Part shown: positions 1-10,929 of the stretch, piece after piece
Layout of the letters: every line of letters begins with the position of its first letter
How positions within the stretch are numbered: position 1 is the stretch's first letter
DNA from: Silene conica
Lineage: Eukaryota; Streptophyta; Magnoliopsida; Caryophyllales; Caryophyllaceae
NCBI GenBank assembly: GCA_029255685.2
Contig: CM055313.2
Location: forward strand, 40,628,079-40,692,078
Direction of reading: 5' to 3'
DNA length: 64,000 nt
Position numbers and translations under genes: made by a program
Notes under the pieces: model-generated
What the model was told of the DNA's origin: nothing
Database searches by the model: none
The model's input: only the letters and a program-made list of their open reading frames with translations

Positions 1-617
1 ATTGTGTAAAGTTTTTATGGCAAAATTCCAACTATAACTATTAAAGTCGAATTTAAGTCACTATTAATACGATTTTTACTATAAAAATCATTAATCATGC
101 AAAATAAGTCCAATAATTTCGAAACTTCATACAGGCACTTTATATATTGCATGTGACTTCTCATAAAATTTTTAAGGTTAAATTCGAAATATAACCATAT
201 ATACCCATTTTTGCTCATATTATGACTATTTATCTCATAAAATTCAAAATCCATGCATATTAACTCCATTTATTACGAAAAATCATATACAATATATTAA
301 ATATGCATGTGAGAACATATCAAAAAATCACGGCCAGAAACTATTTCTAACTATTTTTCCATTAATTGTTGTTTAAAACCGTTTTAAACTACAAAATATA
401 CAAATAAATATAAAAATGAACAATAAAAATCCATAAAATTATTTTTATGTCCTAAAACCATTTTAGAAATAGAAACTTTAACATGCAAAATTATTTTGTG
501 ATTTATCATAATAAACACAATAATTTCGAAATTTTCGAAATGTGTATGTTAAACCGATTTTAACATAAAACATGAATCCGATCATGCATGCAACAACCGT
601 AATGCTCTGATACCAAT
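1..617 (-). mobile_element. CopA: 5' leader of a minus-strand Copia element (partial)
   Basis: AT-rich non-coding leader that runs off the left edge. Reading on the minus strand it follows the LTR at 618-1910 and its primer site. Its first bases resemble the leader of CopC near 18720-18780, which supports its nature as a long untranslated Copia leader. No gag is visible in the part present, and the age cannot be judged because the second LTR is outside the window. Confidence 0.8.
604..615 (-). other. CopA primer binding site (initiator tRNA-Met)
   Basis: The minus strand reads TGGTATCAGAGC, the classic plant site complementary to the 3' end of initiator tRNA-Met. It lies two bases from the LTR end, as is usual in Ty1/Copia, and sets the element on the minus strand. 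Confidence 0.9.
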
Positions 618-1910
618 TGTTGGAAACTAGGTTCCTTATTTTATACTCAAATCTAATATGAGTTTTGTTTCTTTAAGTTTAGGTCATAAAAACTTAAATG
701 GATCTTATGCATGCATGATGATATATATCATAAGATGTGATAGTCCTTACATTGGTTTTAGAAGGTTTATACTCAATAATCACCTATTATATGAGTCTTC
801 AAACCACCGAAATACCCTTAAACGATCTAAGAAAAATCGTTTCCAAAAGATGCGTATCAAGGACCCGATCTCAAACTAATACTAATTTTGTTACTAGAAA
901 AATGTATTAGTTAACTAGAGATAATAATAATATTACTCTTAATATTAATATGGAAATAATAACTTTCTTAGTAAAAATTATTTTGCTAAAGAAAATATGA
1001 GAATAAGGTTTGTAGTATGAATGTGCTAGTAGGAAAAATAAGCATTCAACTACTAATGCAAACTAAGGCATGAATGGTGTGTATATATTGAGCAACATAG
1101 GCTTGTTACACAAGCCATATGGCCGGCCAACATGCATGCCCAAGGCCAATGCATGGCCTCTTACACAATGCAAAAGAAACAAAGATGCCTTACATGTTTC
1201 TTACACACTTACACACCTATTCATAGGTTTTGTAAGGCTTTGTGTAAAACATACACAATCACTACACACTACCACATACACGGCTGAAATGGGTCTAATA
1301 TGGACCCATTTTATCTTTGTCAATTGTGTTAATTTGTAACATGTCACACATGTCCCATAACACATGACCCAATTTGTTAATTGTGCAATTTTAACTATTA
1401 AAATTCATAATTTACAAATTTTATTACATTTAAATAAATACACTAATAATTCGAAATTATTTTTGTACAAAAATGTAATGTCATAATTTAATTAGAACTC
1501 TTTGTAATTTTATGATCAACCGTGTTCATTCTCAATTTAATCGTTTCCCAAACGAATAAATAAAACCGAGTAATAAAACGATTTTATTACTTTGACTTTT
1601 ATTATTATAATCCTATTACAAAAATATTCGTCATATAAAATTATTTCCAAAATTTCCAGTTATTAATTAATTTGTATCCAATACAATATTAATTAATTAT
1701 TCCATTGAGACGGAATTCCCTAAAGATATGACCTTAAGGGATCAACTGATCACTACCATCATATGACGATAATGTCAAACTCTAGACAGCCAATCATTAT
1801 CGATAAATGTTGATCAGTCGACTTTAAAAGAGTAACACTCCCAGTTGTGTTTCATTCAAATGAGTTTTAATTACGTCAACACACTATTGTCGAGGACACT
1901 TCCTCCAACA
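618..1910 (-). mobile_element. CopA 5' LTR (1293 bp)
   Basis: Bounded by TG and CA (TGTTGG...CCAACA), with a primer site directly outside the low-coordinate end. The high-coordinate end cuts into the pol region of CopB. It contains the stem-loop shared by the Copia LTRs in this window (1742-1821) and the shared block around 'CTAAAGATATGACC'. The body of this LTR differs from those of CopC and CopD, so it is a separate Copia family. Confidence 0.85.
1742..1821 (-). other. Conserved nested stem-loop in the CopA LTR
   Basis: Outer arms 1742-1752 (TCAACTGATCA) and 1811-1821 (TGATCAGTCGA, one mismatch); inner arms 1767-1774 (CGATAATG) and 1795-1802 (CATTATCG), which pair perfectly. The same layout with different but still pairing bases is seen in CopC, CopD, CopE, CopF and CopG. 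Confidence 0.7.
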
Positions 1911-2184
1911 TCCTAAGGAGTTTCTCTACGTGTTTTTCATTTATGTGTCCCATACGACAATGCCATAAATATGTTTGTTCTTTATCACCTATTTTAACCT
2001 TTTTATTATTCACATGACAAACCTCGGTGGTTTGGTCTAAAACATATATCCCGTTTATGGAAACAGCTTTGCTATAAATCATATCCTTTAATGAAAAAGT
2101 AGAACAGTTGTGCTTAATATTAAAACAAAATCCTTCCGTATCGAAAACAGAAATAGAAACAATGTTTTTCGACAAACTAGGAAC

Positions 2185-3559
2185 TGGCTAGACTTGTCGT
2201 GAGTCTCCAAATTAATATTTTTATCCACTACAAACTCAAACTAGTAGCAAGTGTAAGTAGGGGTCGATCCCACAAGGAAGGTCTTTTTGTTGATTAAATG
2301 TGTGCTAAAGTTAAGTAACCAAATGGGGGGTTTTGATGTGTTGATTGATCTAATCTACTAAGACGAAAATAAAATCTAATAAATATAAAAACGATGTAAA
2401 TAATAATAAAAGGGATCTCGGAACAAACGATTTCCACCAACAAGCTAAAGATTGATCATTGACTCTATTGATTTACTTTGTTTTTGAATACTTTGTTATT
2501 GAAATCATAAATTTCTATTCTCACTTAAGTATAGCTAATTACTACGAAAGCGTACGTAAAAAGCCCTTACGAATATGACAACCTAATCCAAGCGTCTATG
2601 TTTAATCACAACGTAGAGTAAATCAATGAGAATTAACAAAGATGAATGAACGCACTCACAAGCGGGATACGATTTGATTCATACGAGTATTATCTTTCTA
2701 TAAATAAACAACGATGAAACAGCATACAAATTGATGAAATATAGTTGCTACAAAATATTTAGGTGAATGAACAATCCGATTCGATTACCCAAATTAGCAA
2801 TTGATTTTTAATTAAAACAACTAGGTGATCAAACTAGAAGTAAAATTAACAACCAAATATTAAAAATGAGCAATACTTGATATTCAAATGACAAAGTAAA
2901 GATTAGAGTCTTACAATCAAAATAGCTTGAAGGTTTCAATCTTTTGTTCCAAGAATTTAGAACTTAGCCCTCCATACAAAATGACTAACTAAAACAAACT
3001 AGAAATTGGAAATTATTTGTGTATTCTAATGATTAAATTGGTAGAGAAAATATGTAAAACATATGGCAGCACCCCCTAAAAGTGTCAACAACATCTTCTT
3101 ATATAGGTCTTCAAATGACAACTCCTTAATGTCTCTTAAATTATAGGTATTATTACCAAAATAAATGAGAATTAAGGAGTTGTTGAAATTGCATTAAGTC
3201 CCATGTTGTGTCATAAAATAGTATCGGAATCCAAAGTTGTGTCATAAAATATGAGTTGAATGCATGAATTCCATGGAATCCAATGTTCATTTTGATGTGC
3301 ACTTGATTGGATCATAGTAATTGGACCTTGACTTGCTTCAAAAACCATATTGCATGAGACATCTTTAGCCCAACAACAACCTCCAAAAAAGCCTACTCCA
3401 TCAAATTAACAAATCAATCCAATAATCCCATAAAAACATTCAAATCCATCATCAACCCAATATTAAAGACATGTGAATTAAATCCCATAAAATGCTTCTC
3501 AACCCATCAAATAATCATCAAAATCACCTTTATTAAACCCTACTAAACTAAACTAATCA
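2185..3559 (-). mobile_element. SoloA: solo LTR, Athila-like Gypsy (1375 bp)
   Basis: Begins TGGCTAG and ends AATCA, flanked by the 5-bp duplication GGAAC at 2180-2184 and 3560-3564. The segment at 2258-2280 (GGGGTCGATCCCACAAGG) resembles the matching part of the Athila-type LTRs near 6030, 9507 and 45590, which suggests the same broad group and minus orientation. No internal region is present, so this is the product of LTR-LTR recombination. It sits inside CopB pol. Confidence 0.8.
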
Positions 3560-3876
3560 GGAACAAAATAACAATTATTTAAAAATAACTGAAAACCACT
3601 AGGGAGTTTGAGTACATAAGTTCCCATGGAGACAGCTGGAACTTTTGCTCCATTTCCAACGCGAAGGTCTACGTCCCCTTTCTCAAGTTTGCGGACGTCC
3701 CTTAAACCCTGCAAGTGATTACACAAGTGAGAACCACAAACAGTATCAAATACCCATGTTGCTGAACTTGCATGGTTTATTTCAATTATATGAATAAATG
3801 AAGATATACCTGCAGCTGTCACACGTCCAGCCTTGATAACGTCGAGGTACTTAGGGCAGTTCCTCTTCCAATGCCC

Positions 3877-4457
3877 TGTAACAACCCGACCCGCCACCGT
3901 CGTAACACAACCCCAATAAGATGGGATATGTACCTTTGGGCCAAATACTTGTCCTCACTTAAGCCCAAAAGCACAAGGCCTTGTTATTAAGTGGTGGGTG
4001 GAAGTTATTATAAACATATCACAAGCCTCACATTCTACCAATGTGGGACAAATCTCCACACAATCTCATATTTCATACTCTTGGGGTGTTACAAACTCCC
4101 CCACTTAAAGAACACAACGTCCTCGTTGTGCCTCAAACTTGACCGCAACCAGGGCCAGAATCCTCCCCTGCTAGGTGTGTGACCCGGGTACTTCCGACCA
4201 CAGACTCACCACACGGTCGCAGGGTCGCTCTAATACCATTTGTAACAACCCGACCCGCCACCGTCGTAACACAACCCCAATAAGATGGGATATGTACCTT
4301 TGGGCCAAATACTTGTCCTCACTTAAGCCCAAAAGCACAAGGCCTTGTTATTAAGTGGTGGGTGGAAGTTATTATAAACATATCACAAGCCTCACATTCT
4401 ACCAATGTGGGACAAATCTCCTCACAATCTCATATTTCATACTCTTGGGGTGTTACA
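3877..4457 (-). mobile_element. TRIM1: terminal-repeat retrotransposon in miniature
   Basis: Two nearly identical 217-bp LTRs (3877-4093 and 4241-4457) flank a 147-bp middle with no coding capacity. The ends are TGTAACA...GTTACA. On the minus strand the middle starts with a tRNA-Met-like primer site (TGGTATTAGAGC, 4229-4240) and ends with a purine tract (TAAGTGGGGGAGTT). The 5-bp duplication TGCCC lies at 3872-3876 and 4458-4462. It is inserted in the gag zinc-knuckle region of CopB. The LTR copies show one or two visible differences, so the insertion is fairly recent. Confidence 0.93.
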
Positions 4458-5329
4458 TGCCCGATCTCATGGCAATGGTGGCACTCGCCCTCTTTCCCTT
4501 TGCCTTTAGCTTTGCCCTTTCAGTTACTGGTCTCACCAGGTCCACTCTTGGGATTAGGCTGCTGCTTCTTCTTGAACTGTGGATTCTTAACATTTAAGGG
4601 AGCCTTATTAGCCTTTCCTTTCCCCTTCCAAGTAGATTGTATGACGAGGACGTCTTTCTTGGCACTCCCATTCAAATTGAGATCCTTCTCAGCTTGCACG
4701 AGCTGAGAGTGGAGTTCATGAAGACTTTTCTTTATTTCATTCATGTTGTAGTTCACCCTGAATTGGGTGAACCCATCATGAAAAGAGTGCAAGATACAAT
4801 CTACAATGACTGACTCCTCAATCTTGCAATCAAGAGACTCCAGAACTTCCACATTCTCAATCATCTTGAGGATGTGTGGGCTAACAGCTTGGCCCTTTGC
4901 CAGTTTTGCCTCGAAGAAGCGAACTGCTGGTCATATCTCATAATTCTCGGATTTTGCGAGAACTCATTGCTAAGGGTGGTGAAAATCTTATTTGCATCTT
5001 GGGAAATGAAGCGGCGCTGCAAATTGCTTTCCATTTCATATATAAGTACATTCTTAATCACACCTGCTTCACGAACGAACTCATCATATGCAGTTCATTG
5101 GGCTCCAGTCCTTCTAGTTGGTTCAGACGGAATCGGTTCAACCAAATACCTTAGCTTACCATCAACAATGGCAGCATTCCGTAATGCTGCTTCCTATTCG
5201 GTAAAGTTACTCCCATCCTTTTTAAGGCAGGAGTTCTGATTATAGGAGACGTGGTCCATGAAGGAGCGCAACCACGACTCCCTTGTAAGGGTGGCACTAG
5301 GGCCCGGAGTTGCATTTGGATCAGTCATT

Positions 5330-5956
5330 TTAAAAGCAGATATGAAATAATCTACAAATGAGAAAATAAATAAACATGAGTAATGATAGAATTTAAAGTC
5401 TTTTAATCAAAGATCTATAACATAATATAATCGATCTCACTCAAAGAATTATATAATGTATGTCAAGACCCAAATCCCGATTTGGTGAGTTAACCTTTTC
5501 ACTGGTTCTACACTAGAACTCTCAGTTGACAAATTTCTTAAATTTATCTCTTAGTCCACAATGACTTCAATAACTTGATTGAATGATCGTGTTGAGTTCA
5601 ACTAGGTCACAACACACTACTTACCCGAGGTAGAAGGGGTCCATATGGAGATAACAATGGGTCCTATATGCCCACCGACGAACAAAGGATTCATAGTGGT
5701 TTTGACTTAAAAAGGGTAATTTCTCATTTTTATGTAGAGTGATCTGAGATCCCATCATCATTTTAAACTCATTTAAGTGAAATATTTAAGGTGGGTAGGA
5801 ATGAGTGATGGCAAATATAAAACATCATATGTCAAAAATGTAAAATAATCTACATGAGTCATTTTACATGCATATAGGTGGTTTGGTTTAGGGTGAATAT
5901 AATGACATGCAATATGCAAGCAATGAAGCGAATAAAACATAAAATCCTAGTGTGGC
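5330..5956 (-). mobile_element. CopB 5' leader (partial)
   Basis: Non-coding leader upstream of CopB gag. It shares two landmarks with the leaders of CopC, CopD and CopE: a hairpin at 5528-5548 (GACAAATTT / AAATTTATC) and a repeated motif at 5619-5697 (CCGAGGTAGAAGGGG and ACCGACGAACAAAGG). AthA cuts it at 5957, just after CCTAGTGTGGC, a phrase also present in the CopD leader near 29277. The rest of CopB is outside the window. Confidence 0.75.
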
Positions 5957-6553
5957 TGATACCCGTCGTTGTGGGTATCAAAGATAAAATTTATAGTTCC
6001 TAAACTTTAACTATAGATAGTGAAAGTCAGGGTCGAACCACAAGGAGGTTGGGAGTGTTAGTCGTTTTAAGTCTATGTCTAAAGTAACAGTTGGGGGTTT
6101 GATGTTTGTGTTTGAGATTAAACTAGGTGTAGCGAATAAAACAGGAAAAAGACTAAAATAAAGATGTGAATAAACTATGATAAAAAGAGATGTTAGGATG
6201 ATCAGTTCGTTATAGCTACGATGGCAAATAGTCTAGGTCAACATGTATTGCAGTCGCGTAAGGGGTATAACAAATCCTTTCGGTCTATGTTATCCAATAG
6301 CTACTTTCAGCCTATGCTATTAGTTCCTAGGTCTCACAAATATCGGGTGTCAACAATATAGGTGATTCCTAAAGTTTAGGTCACATATCTTTCAGTCTTA
6401 GTAACCTAGCCGTCTTAAAAAGTTAACCAATGCCTTTCCCGTATCTTTCAATCTTGGGTAAGTCATTACTAACATCCTACAAGTCTCCTTTCGGTCTCGT
6501 CATAGGGTATTATAATTAACGAAGCAAAACAGGTCTGAAACATACGCGAGTTT

Positions 6554-6628
6554 GGTCGACCGACCGACTAATTCAGTCGATCGACCAACTACCCTAGTTG
6601 ACCGACCAGTTAAGGCGGTCGGTCGACC
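6554..6628. repeat. Palindrome cassette array, 4 units at exactly 21 bp
   Basis: Near-palindromic 12-mers start at 6554 (GGTCGACCGACC), 6575 (AGTCGATCGACC), 6596 (AGTTGACCGACC) and 6617 (GGTCGGTCGACC). The unit is 12 bp plus a 9-bp spacer of unrelated sequence. It lies in the transcribed part of the AthA LTR. Confidence 0.95.
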
Positions 6629-7060
6629 AAGGTCTGCTACAGGTCGTCCTAAATTACGCCATCTACGCCGTTACTTACCTACATCCTAACATATGAATCT
6701 AGCTACGCATAAAAACAGTAAGAATGACAATTGCGATAATGATAACGATATTCATGGCGATGAAAACAATAAACATTCAATTAACAAACAAGGTTTTGGG
6801 ATCTATCTAACCGGTTGTAATAATAACGAATAATAATAATAAACAGAAATGAAAAGAGGATTACCGTATAAGGAAATAGGGCAGAAAGATTAACTTTATT
6901 GAATTGAATGGAACGGAATGTTATGCTTGGAGTAAACTAAGAACAACGATTGCAGAGTAAAGAGAATTCTAATTCTAATTCTAAAACTGAAATAAGTAAA
7001 AAGTATTGGAGAATTTAGAGATTGGAAAACATGATTATCAGCCTAATGACGGGATTAGGC

Positions 7061-7068
7061 TTTTATAA
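7061..7068 (-). promoter_or_regulatory. TATA-like box of the AthA LTR
   Basis: The minus strand reads CTTATAAAAGCC. The nearest palindrome cassette begins 73 bp upstream of it in the sense direction (7141). The same spacing is seen in AthB, AthC and AthD. Confidence 0.6.
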
Positions 7069-7140
7069 GAGTTTCTCAAAGCTTTCTCCCTTGACCTAAT
7101 CACGTCGTGGGCTTTCGCGAATTTCTGAAGTCTGTGCCTT

Positions 7141-7173
7141 GGTCGACCGACCTATGATGCTGGTCGGTCGACC
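7141..7173. repeat. Palindrome cassette pair upstream of the AthA TATA box
   Basis: GGTCGACCGACC at 7141-7152 and GGTCGGTCGACC at 7162-7173, 21 bp apart, the second being the reverse complement of the first. A further pair with GGTCGATCGACC at 8061-8072 and 8082-8093 lies just beyond the later TRIM2 insertion. Confidence 0.95.
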
Positions 7174-7208
7174 AACTATCGGGTTTCTGAAATTTCGCGC
7201 ATCAGGCA

Positions 7209-8051
7209 TGTAATACTCCATTGAACCGATATGATATTCGGGTGGAGTAACCCCTTGAAGAGGTCCATTGATAGGCTTATATGACTAGTGCTTAAAGGGA
7301 TTGAAATTATTACTCATATCAACAAAGTGCACTTTCTTTTCTGGTTATCCACGCGAAAGAACTCCAAAGTTAAGCGTGCTTGACAGGGAGTAGTCTTAGG
7401 ATGGGTGACCTCCTGGGAAGGTTCCCGGAATGCGCATGAGTGAGGACAAAATGCGCTGGAAAGGACTCGTGTTGGTCTGTGGGTCCAGTACATAGCCTGG
7501 CGAGCTACCGTGGCTAACATTTGCGGTCCTAGGTTTGGGTCGGGGTGTTACAAGTGGTATCAGAGCAACCATGCGACCGTCTGGTCAGCGCCTGTGGTCT
7601 GGAGTACCCGGGGCACCAACCAAGCGGGGGAGGATTCCTGGTTTGGCTCGGCTGCGGTCGGATGCTGCCAGGCGCAACGAGGACGTTGCGTTCTTCAAGT
7701 GGGGGTGTGTAATACTCCATTGAACCGATAGGATATTCGGGTGGAGTAACCCCTTGAAGAGGTCCATTGATAGGCTTATATGACTAGTGCTTAAAGGGAT
7801 TGAAAGTACTACTCAAATCAACAAAGTGCACTTTCTTTTCTGGTTATCCATGCGAAAGAACTCCAAAGTTAAGCGTGCTTGACTGGGAGTAGTCTTAGGA
7901 TGGGTGACCTCCTGGGAAGGTTCCCGGAATGCGCATGAGTGAGGACAAAATGCGCTGGAAAGGACTCGTGTTGGTCTATGGGTCCAGTACATAGCCCGGC
8001 GAGCTACCGTGGCTAACATTTCCGGTCCTAGGTTTGGGTCGGGGTGTTACA
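7209..8051 (+). mobile_element. TRIM2: terminal-repeat retrotransposon in miniature
   Basis: Two 344-bp LTRs (7209-7552 and 7708-8051), ends TGTAATACTCC...GTGTTACA, around a 155-bp middle. The plus-strand primer site TGGTATCAGAGC is at 7555-7566, and the purine tract CAAGTGGGGGTG lies just before the second LTR. The 5-bp duplication AGGCA is at 7204-7208 and 8052-8056. It has no coding capacity; short frames crossing it are accidental. It is inserted in the AthA LTR between two cassette pairs. A handful of differences separate the LTRs. Confidence 0.95.
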
Positions 8052-8502
8052 AGGCATCTTGGTCGATCGACCATAGTAGGTGGTCGATCGACCATATATC
8101 AGGTATAGTGATACATTCTGACAAATTCTACAGCGCGCGTTGATCTTAAAACAGCTGCCATTTCTTCGTTGCTTATCGCAATCAAGCGATTCTTGCGGCG
8201 TTGGAGAGCTAAGAGAATAAGCTTTCATCTCCAATTGGAATCACTCCATTATTAGCTCTAGAAGTAAATATATACTCAACTGAAACAGGCTGAAATATCA
8301 CGAAGCGATTCTTCCCTTATTAAAGCTTGTGAACTGTATGCACCCTTGTTTTATGCTATCTTCAGGCCTTGAAATGTGCACTAGGCTTCGTTCCTTCTTG
8401 TCCATAGTCATGCAAATCACTTGAGGACGGGTTTGACTCGAAATCGCCTTATTTCCACATAAATCTGCAATAATGCATAAAAATACGAAAGTAGACGAAT
8501 CA

Positions 8503-9440
8503 AATTCCCCAAACCAAACCTTGCTTGTCCTCAAGCAAGAACTAGACTCGATCTTAAACTAATGGAACGATTTCAATCTCAGAGCGAAATTTACATGTTA
8601 GCCTAAACCAATTTAATGCAATGTCAAAAAGGCAAAAGTAAAAGAATCACATAAACGAGTTATGGGGCTGTCAAACTTGCCAATCTATTAACTATAGAGA
8701 CTTTATACCATGGACCATCGCGGGTCGCTCAATTCACAAATTAGGCAAAGGGTTAGTGTATGTAAAAGATAGAAAGAAGTATTTTGTAGAGACATTCACC
8801 TAACTTCGACCCATGAAGACGTGCTTGCTATCTAAGATGAAAAAGAACTCTACAACCGTGCATATACATACTCATGCTTTGAGGTAGTGAAGGATATGTG
8901 AGGTGAAGGGTAAAAGAGGTTAAGACGTTTTTTGGACAAGTGTGGTTAGTAGTCAAGCTAGCAAAACCAGTTTCCAACAACATATTTCACGACTTTCGAC
9001 ATTATTAAAGTGCTATTTTGTAGCACCAATCTCACATAATTTGAAGGAAAGGACTCCCAAATATTTTGAATGAAGTACGGGAGTGATAAGATGTAAAAGA
9101 AAGGGATTTTCTGAACAATTTTTGAGTTCCTGCTTCTGTCAGTTGGTCGACCGACCAAGTGGTGCGGTCGGTCGACTGACTCGAAGTGATTTTTCGACTT
9201 TTTTCAGTTTTTTCTTTCTTTTTCTTTCTTTTTCTGTTCTTTTCTTTTTCCCTTTTCTTCTTTCTTTTCTTTCTCTTTCTTTGCTCAAAAAATTTCCATC
9301 GACGACAAATACTAGCTTGGTAGGGTAGGCTAAGTATAGGATGTAATTTTGGGGGATAAAAAGGCAGATGTAGGGCTTATGGGTAAAACAAGAGAAATGG
9401 GCCTCAAATGCACGTATCAAGACTCACAAAACAAGATAGC
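8503..9440 (-). mobile_element. AthA 3' internal region (partial)
   Basis: Begins with the purine tract and the hairpin CTTGCTTG-TCCT-CAAGCAAG (8523-8542), then non-coding sequence alignable with AthC 47042-48050. It includes a palindrome cassette pair at 9145-9177 and a pyrimidine-rich tract at 9186-9286 (purine-rich on the sense strand). AthB cuts it at 9441. No coding part of AthA is in the window. Confidence 0.75.
9145..9177. repeat. Palindrome cassette pair in the AthA 3' region
   Basis: GGTCGACCGACC at 9145-9156 and GGTCGGTCGACT at 9166-9177, 21 bp apart. The matching place in AthC (47701-47733) also carries a pair. Confidence 0.95.
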
Positions 9441-10929
9441 TGATGCGTGTCGTTTATGCACCAAAGATAACCTACGTCTACTAACTGGAAGCTAGTGGAA
9501 GTAGGGTCGAATTCCACAGGGAGACACGGTCTTAAGTAGAGGTCAGTCTATAAGTCACAAAATTGGGGGGTTTTATTTGAGATTATAACTAAGACGGATA
9601 TAAAAAGAACTAAAATAAAGATGATAAAACGAGTTTCAAACAATAAAAAGAGGAATATGTCAGGATTCAGGTCGTCGCGGTAATTAATGTCACATAAAGA
9701 TTAGGTCAGTCGAAACAAGAACAAAGTGGGAACGATTAATATCCTTTCGGTCTGAAATCACCCCTGGACTCCCCTATCAATCTTTCGATCTCTAGATAGG
9801 TTACGTAAATCAACCTAAACAAGCCTACCTACCAATCTTTCGATACAGGTAATGTTTTACTAGGTAAACTGGTCTCCTGCATGCACTCATTTGACAAGTT
9901 TTATAAATATATTGTTTATGGGTGAACTTCGTCATAAGGACGACTAACATGCAATTCCTACGACATAACTACCGCGAGTTCCTTCATCCTAACATATTAT
10001 GGGGATTAGCTACTCATGTTTTGGGGAACTAAACTAACAACAACAATGATAACAACAACATTCAACATTGTAAATAAAGGTAAATTACTATAAATCATAA
10101 AACAATAAAAAACAAGAACAGTAAATAAAAGAGAGAATATAAATTACAGTAATGGCAGAAAGGAAGAACAAGATCCGAATGCTTGAAAATGAGAAAAACC
10201 CTAAGTAGAATGTTTTAGATCTAAGGAAATGAAAATGACTGCTTAAGAAAATGTAAAAGTAAAAACTGAAAAAGTAAAAGTGAAATGTAAGTCGATGAAT
10301 GAAAAGTCTGTAAACCTAATCCTTAAATAAGGATTAGGTTAACCCTCTAAAAACTTAACCTAAAAATGGAAATAGCAAATCCGGTACGCTTAAGTGAGTT
10401 GCTCGATCGAGTGACTGAACCACTCGATCGAGTAGCTGTTCTTCAAAAAGTGCTCGATCGATTAACTTCGAGCTGGCAACTGCTCGATCGAGTAACTCTG
10501 GAAACCTCGAAGACTAGGTCCCTCCTGCAGACTCCTCGATCGAGTATCAAACTGCTCGATCGAGGCCTTCTCCTCCTGTATCCACTCGATCGAGTTTTGG
10601 TGTTTACTCTATCGAGTAGATGACAGATACACTGCTTCTTTTTCGCTTCTTTCTTGCTTTTGTCCTTCGTTTTTGCTTCGCTTATCGTTCCTTTGGGCCT
10701 GGTACTGCAGAATCGGGGCTATGGGACTCCTTGACTTTCTTCATCATCTAAAAGAGCTCATTTTGGACAGAAAAGGCATAGTTTCTTCATGTTTTGCATA
10801 ATTCCTGCAAAATAACATAAAATACACCAAATGAAGAAAAAGGGGGCAAAATGGCACGTAAAGTTCATGAAAATGCATAGAAATGCGTGCTAAATGATGC
10901 CAAAAAGTGTATAAAATAAGCACGCATCA
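9441..10929 (-). mobile_element. AthB 3' LTR, Athila-type Gypsy (1489 bp)
   Basis: The ends form a perfect short inverted repeat (TGATGCG...CGCATCA), followed on the high side by the purine tract and hairpin region. Compared with AthA and AthC it is a diverged but alignable LTR. Its TATA-like box on the minus strand (CCTTATTTAAGG, 10322-10331) has a cassette array starting 70 bp upstream, of the ACTCGATCGAGT flavour instead of GGTCGACCGACC. The left target copy is probably ATAGC; the right end of AthB is outside the window. Confidence 0.85.
10401..10618. repeat. Palindrome cassette array, CTCGATCGAG flavour
   Basis: Eight or so CTCGATCGAG-like palindromes between 10401 and 10618. The first pair (10401 and 10422) is 21 bp apart; later ones are at 20-22 bp or further apart and some are imperfect. 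The array gives an apparent repetitive frame (LDRV...LDRV), which I regard as a by-product. Confidence 0.9.

Larger units (their letters stand above)
1911..5329 (-). pseudogene. CopB: broken Copia gag-pol, interrupted
   Basis: Remains of a Ty1/Copia polyprotein on the minus strand, starting with gag at about 5329 and running down to the GAG-pre-integrase region, where CopA cuts it off. Recognisable parts in order are the gag capsid region (motifs like those of CopD), a basic linker, a zinc knuckle split by TRIM1, the protease region (DTVCGSHLCNH, compare DTGCGSHLCNH in CopD), and the pre-integrase segment with WHCRMGHINEKHV. Two later insertions lie inside it: a solo LTR at 2185-3559 and TRIM1 at 3877-4457. 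It is broken in several places and is older than everything nested in it. Its closest relatives in the window are CopD and CopE. Confidence 0.85.
5957..8502 (-). mobile_element. AthA 3' LTR, Athila-type Gypsy, split by TRIM2
   Basis: Begins TGATACCCGTCG and ends at GAATCA, directly before the purine tract seen on the minus strand (AATTCCCCAAACCAAACC on plus). About 1.7 kb once TRIM2 and its duplicated target are left out. It is alignable with the AthC LTRs (same GGGTCGAACCACAAGGAGG stretch near 6030). A TATA-like box on the minus strand lies at 7061-7068. It carries palindrome cassettes at 6554-6628, 7141-7173 and 8061-8093. It is inserted in the CopB leader; the probable left duplication is GTGGC, and the other side is off-window. 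Confidence 0.85.

Noticed and set aside
7314-8019. Several 60-73-codon frames in TRIM2, duplicated in both LTRs
   Set aside because: TRIM elements are non-coding; the frames are duplicated because the LTRs are.
9083-9420. Small frames across the pyrimidine-rich tract in AthA (also 47680-48024)
   Set aside because: Low-complexity F/S/L or K/E strings from a C/T-rich stretch; no domain and no conservation beyond base composition.
10366-10623. Repetitive LDRV frame on plus in the AthB LTR
   Set aside because: It is produced by the CTCGATCGAG palindromes, which lack stops in this frame; the region is an LTR promoter and has no start context or relatives as a protein.
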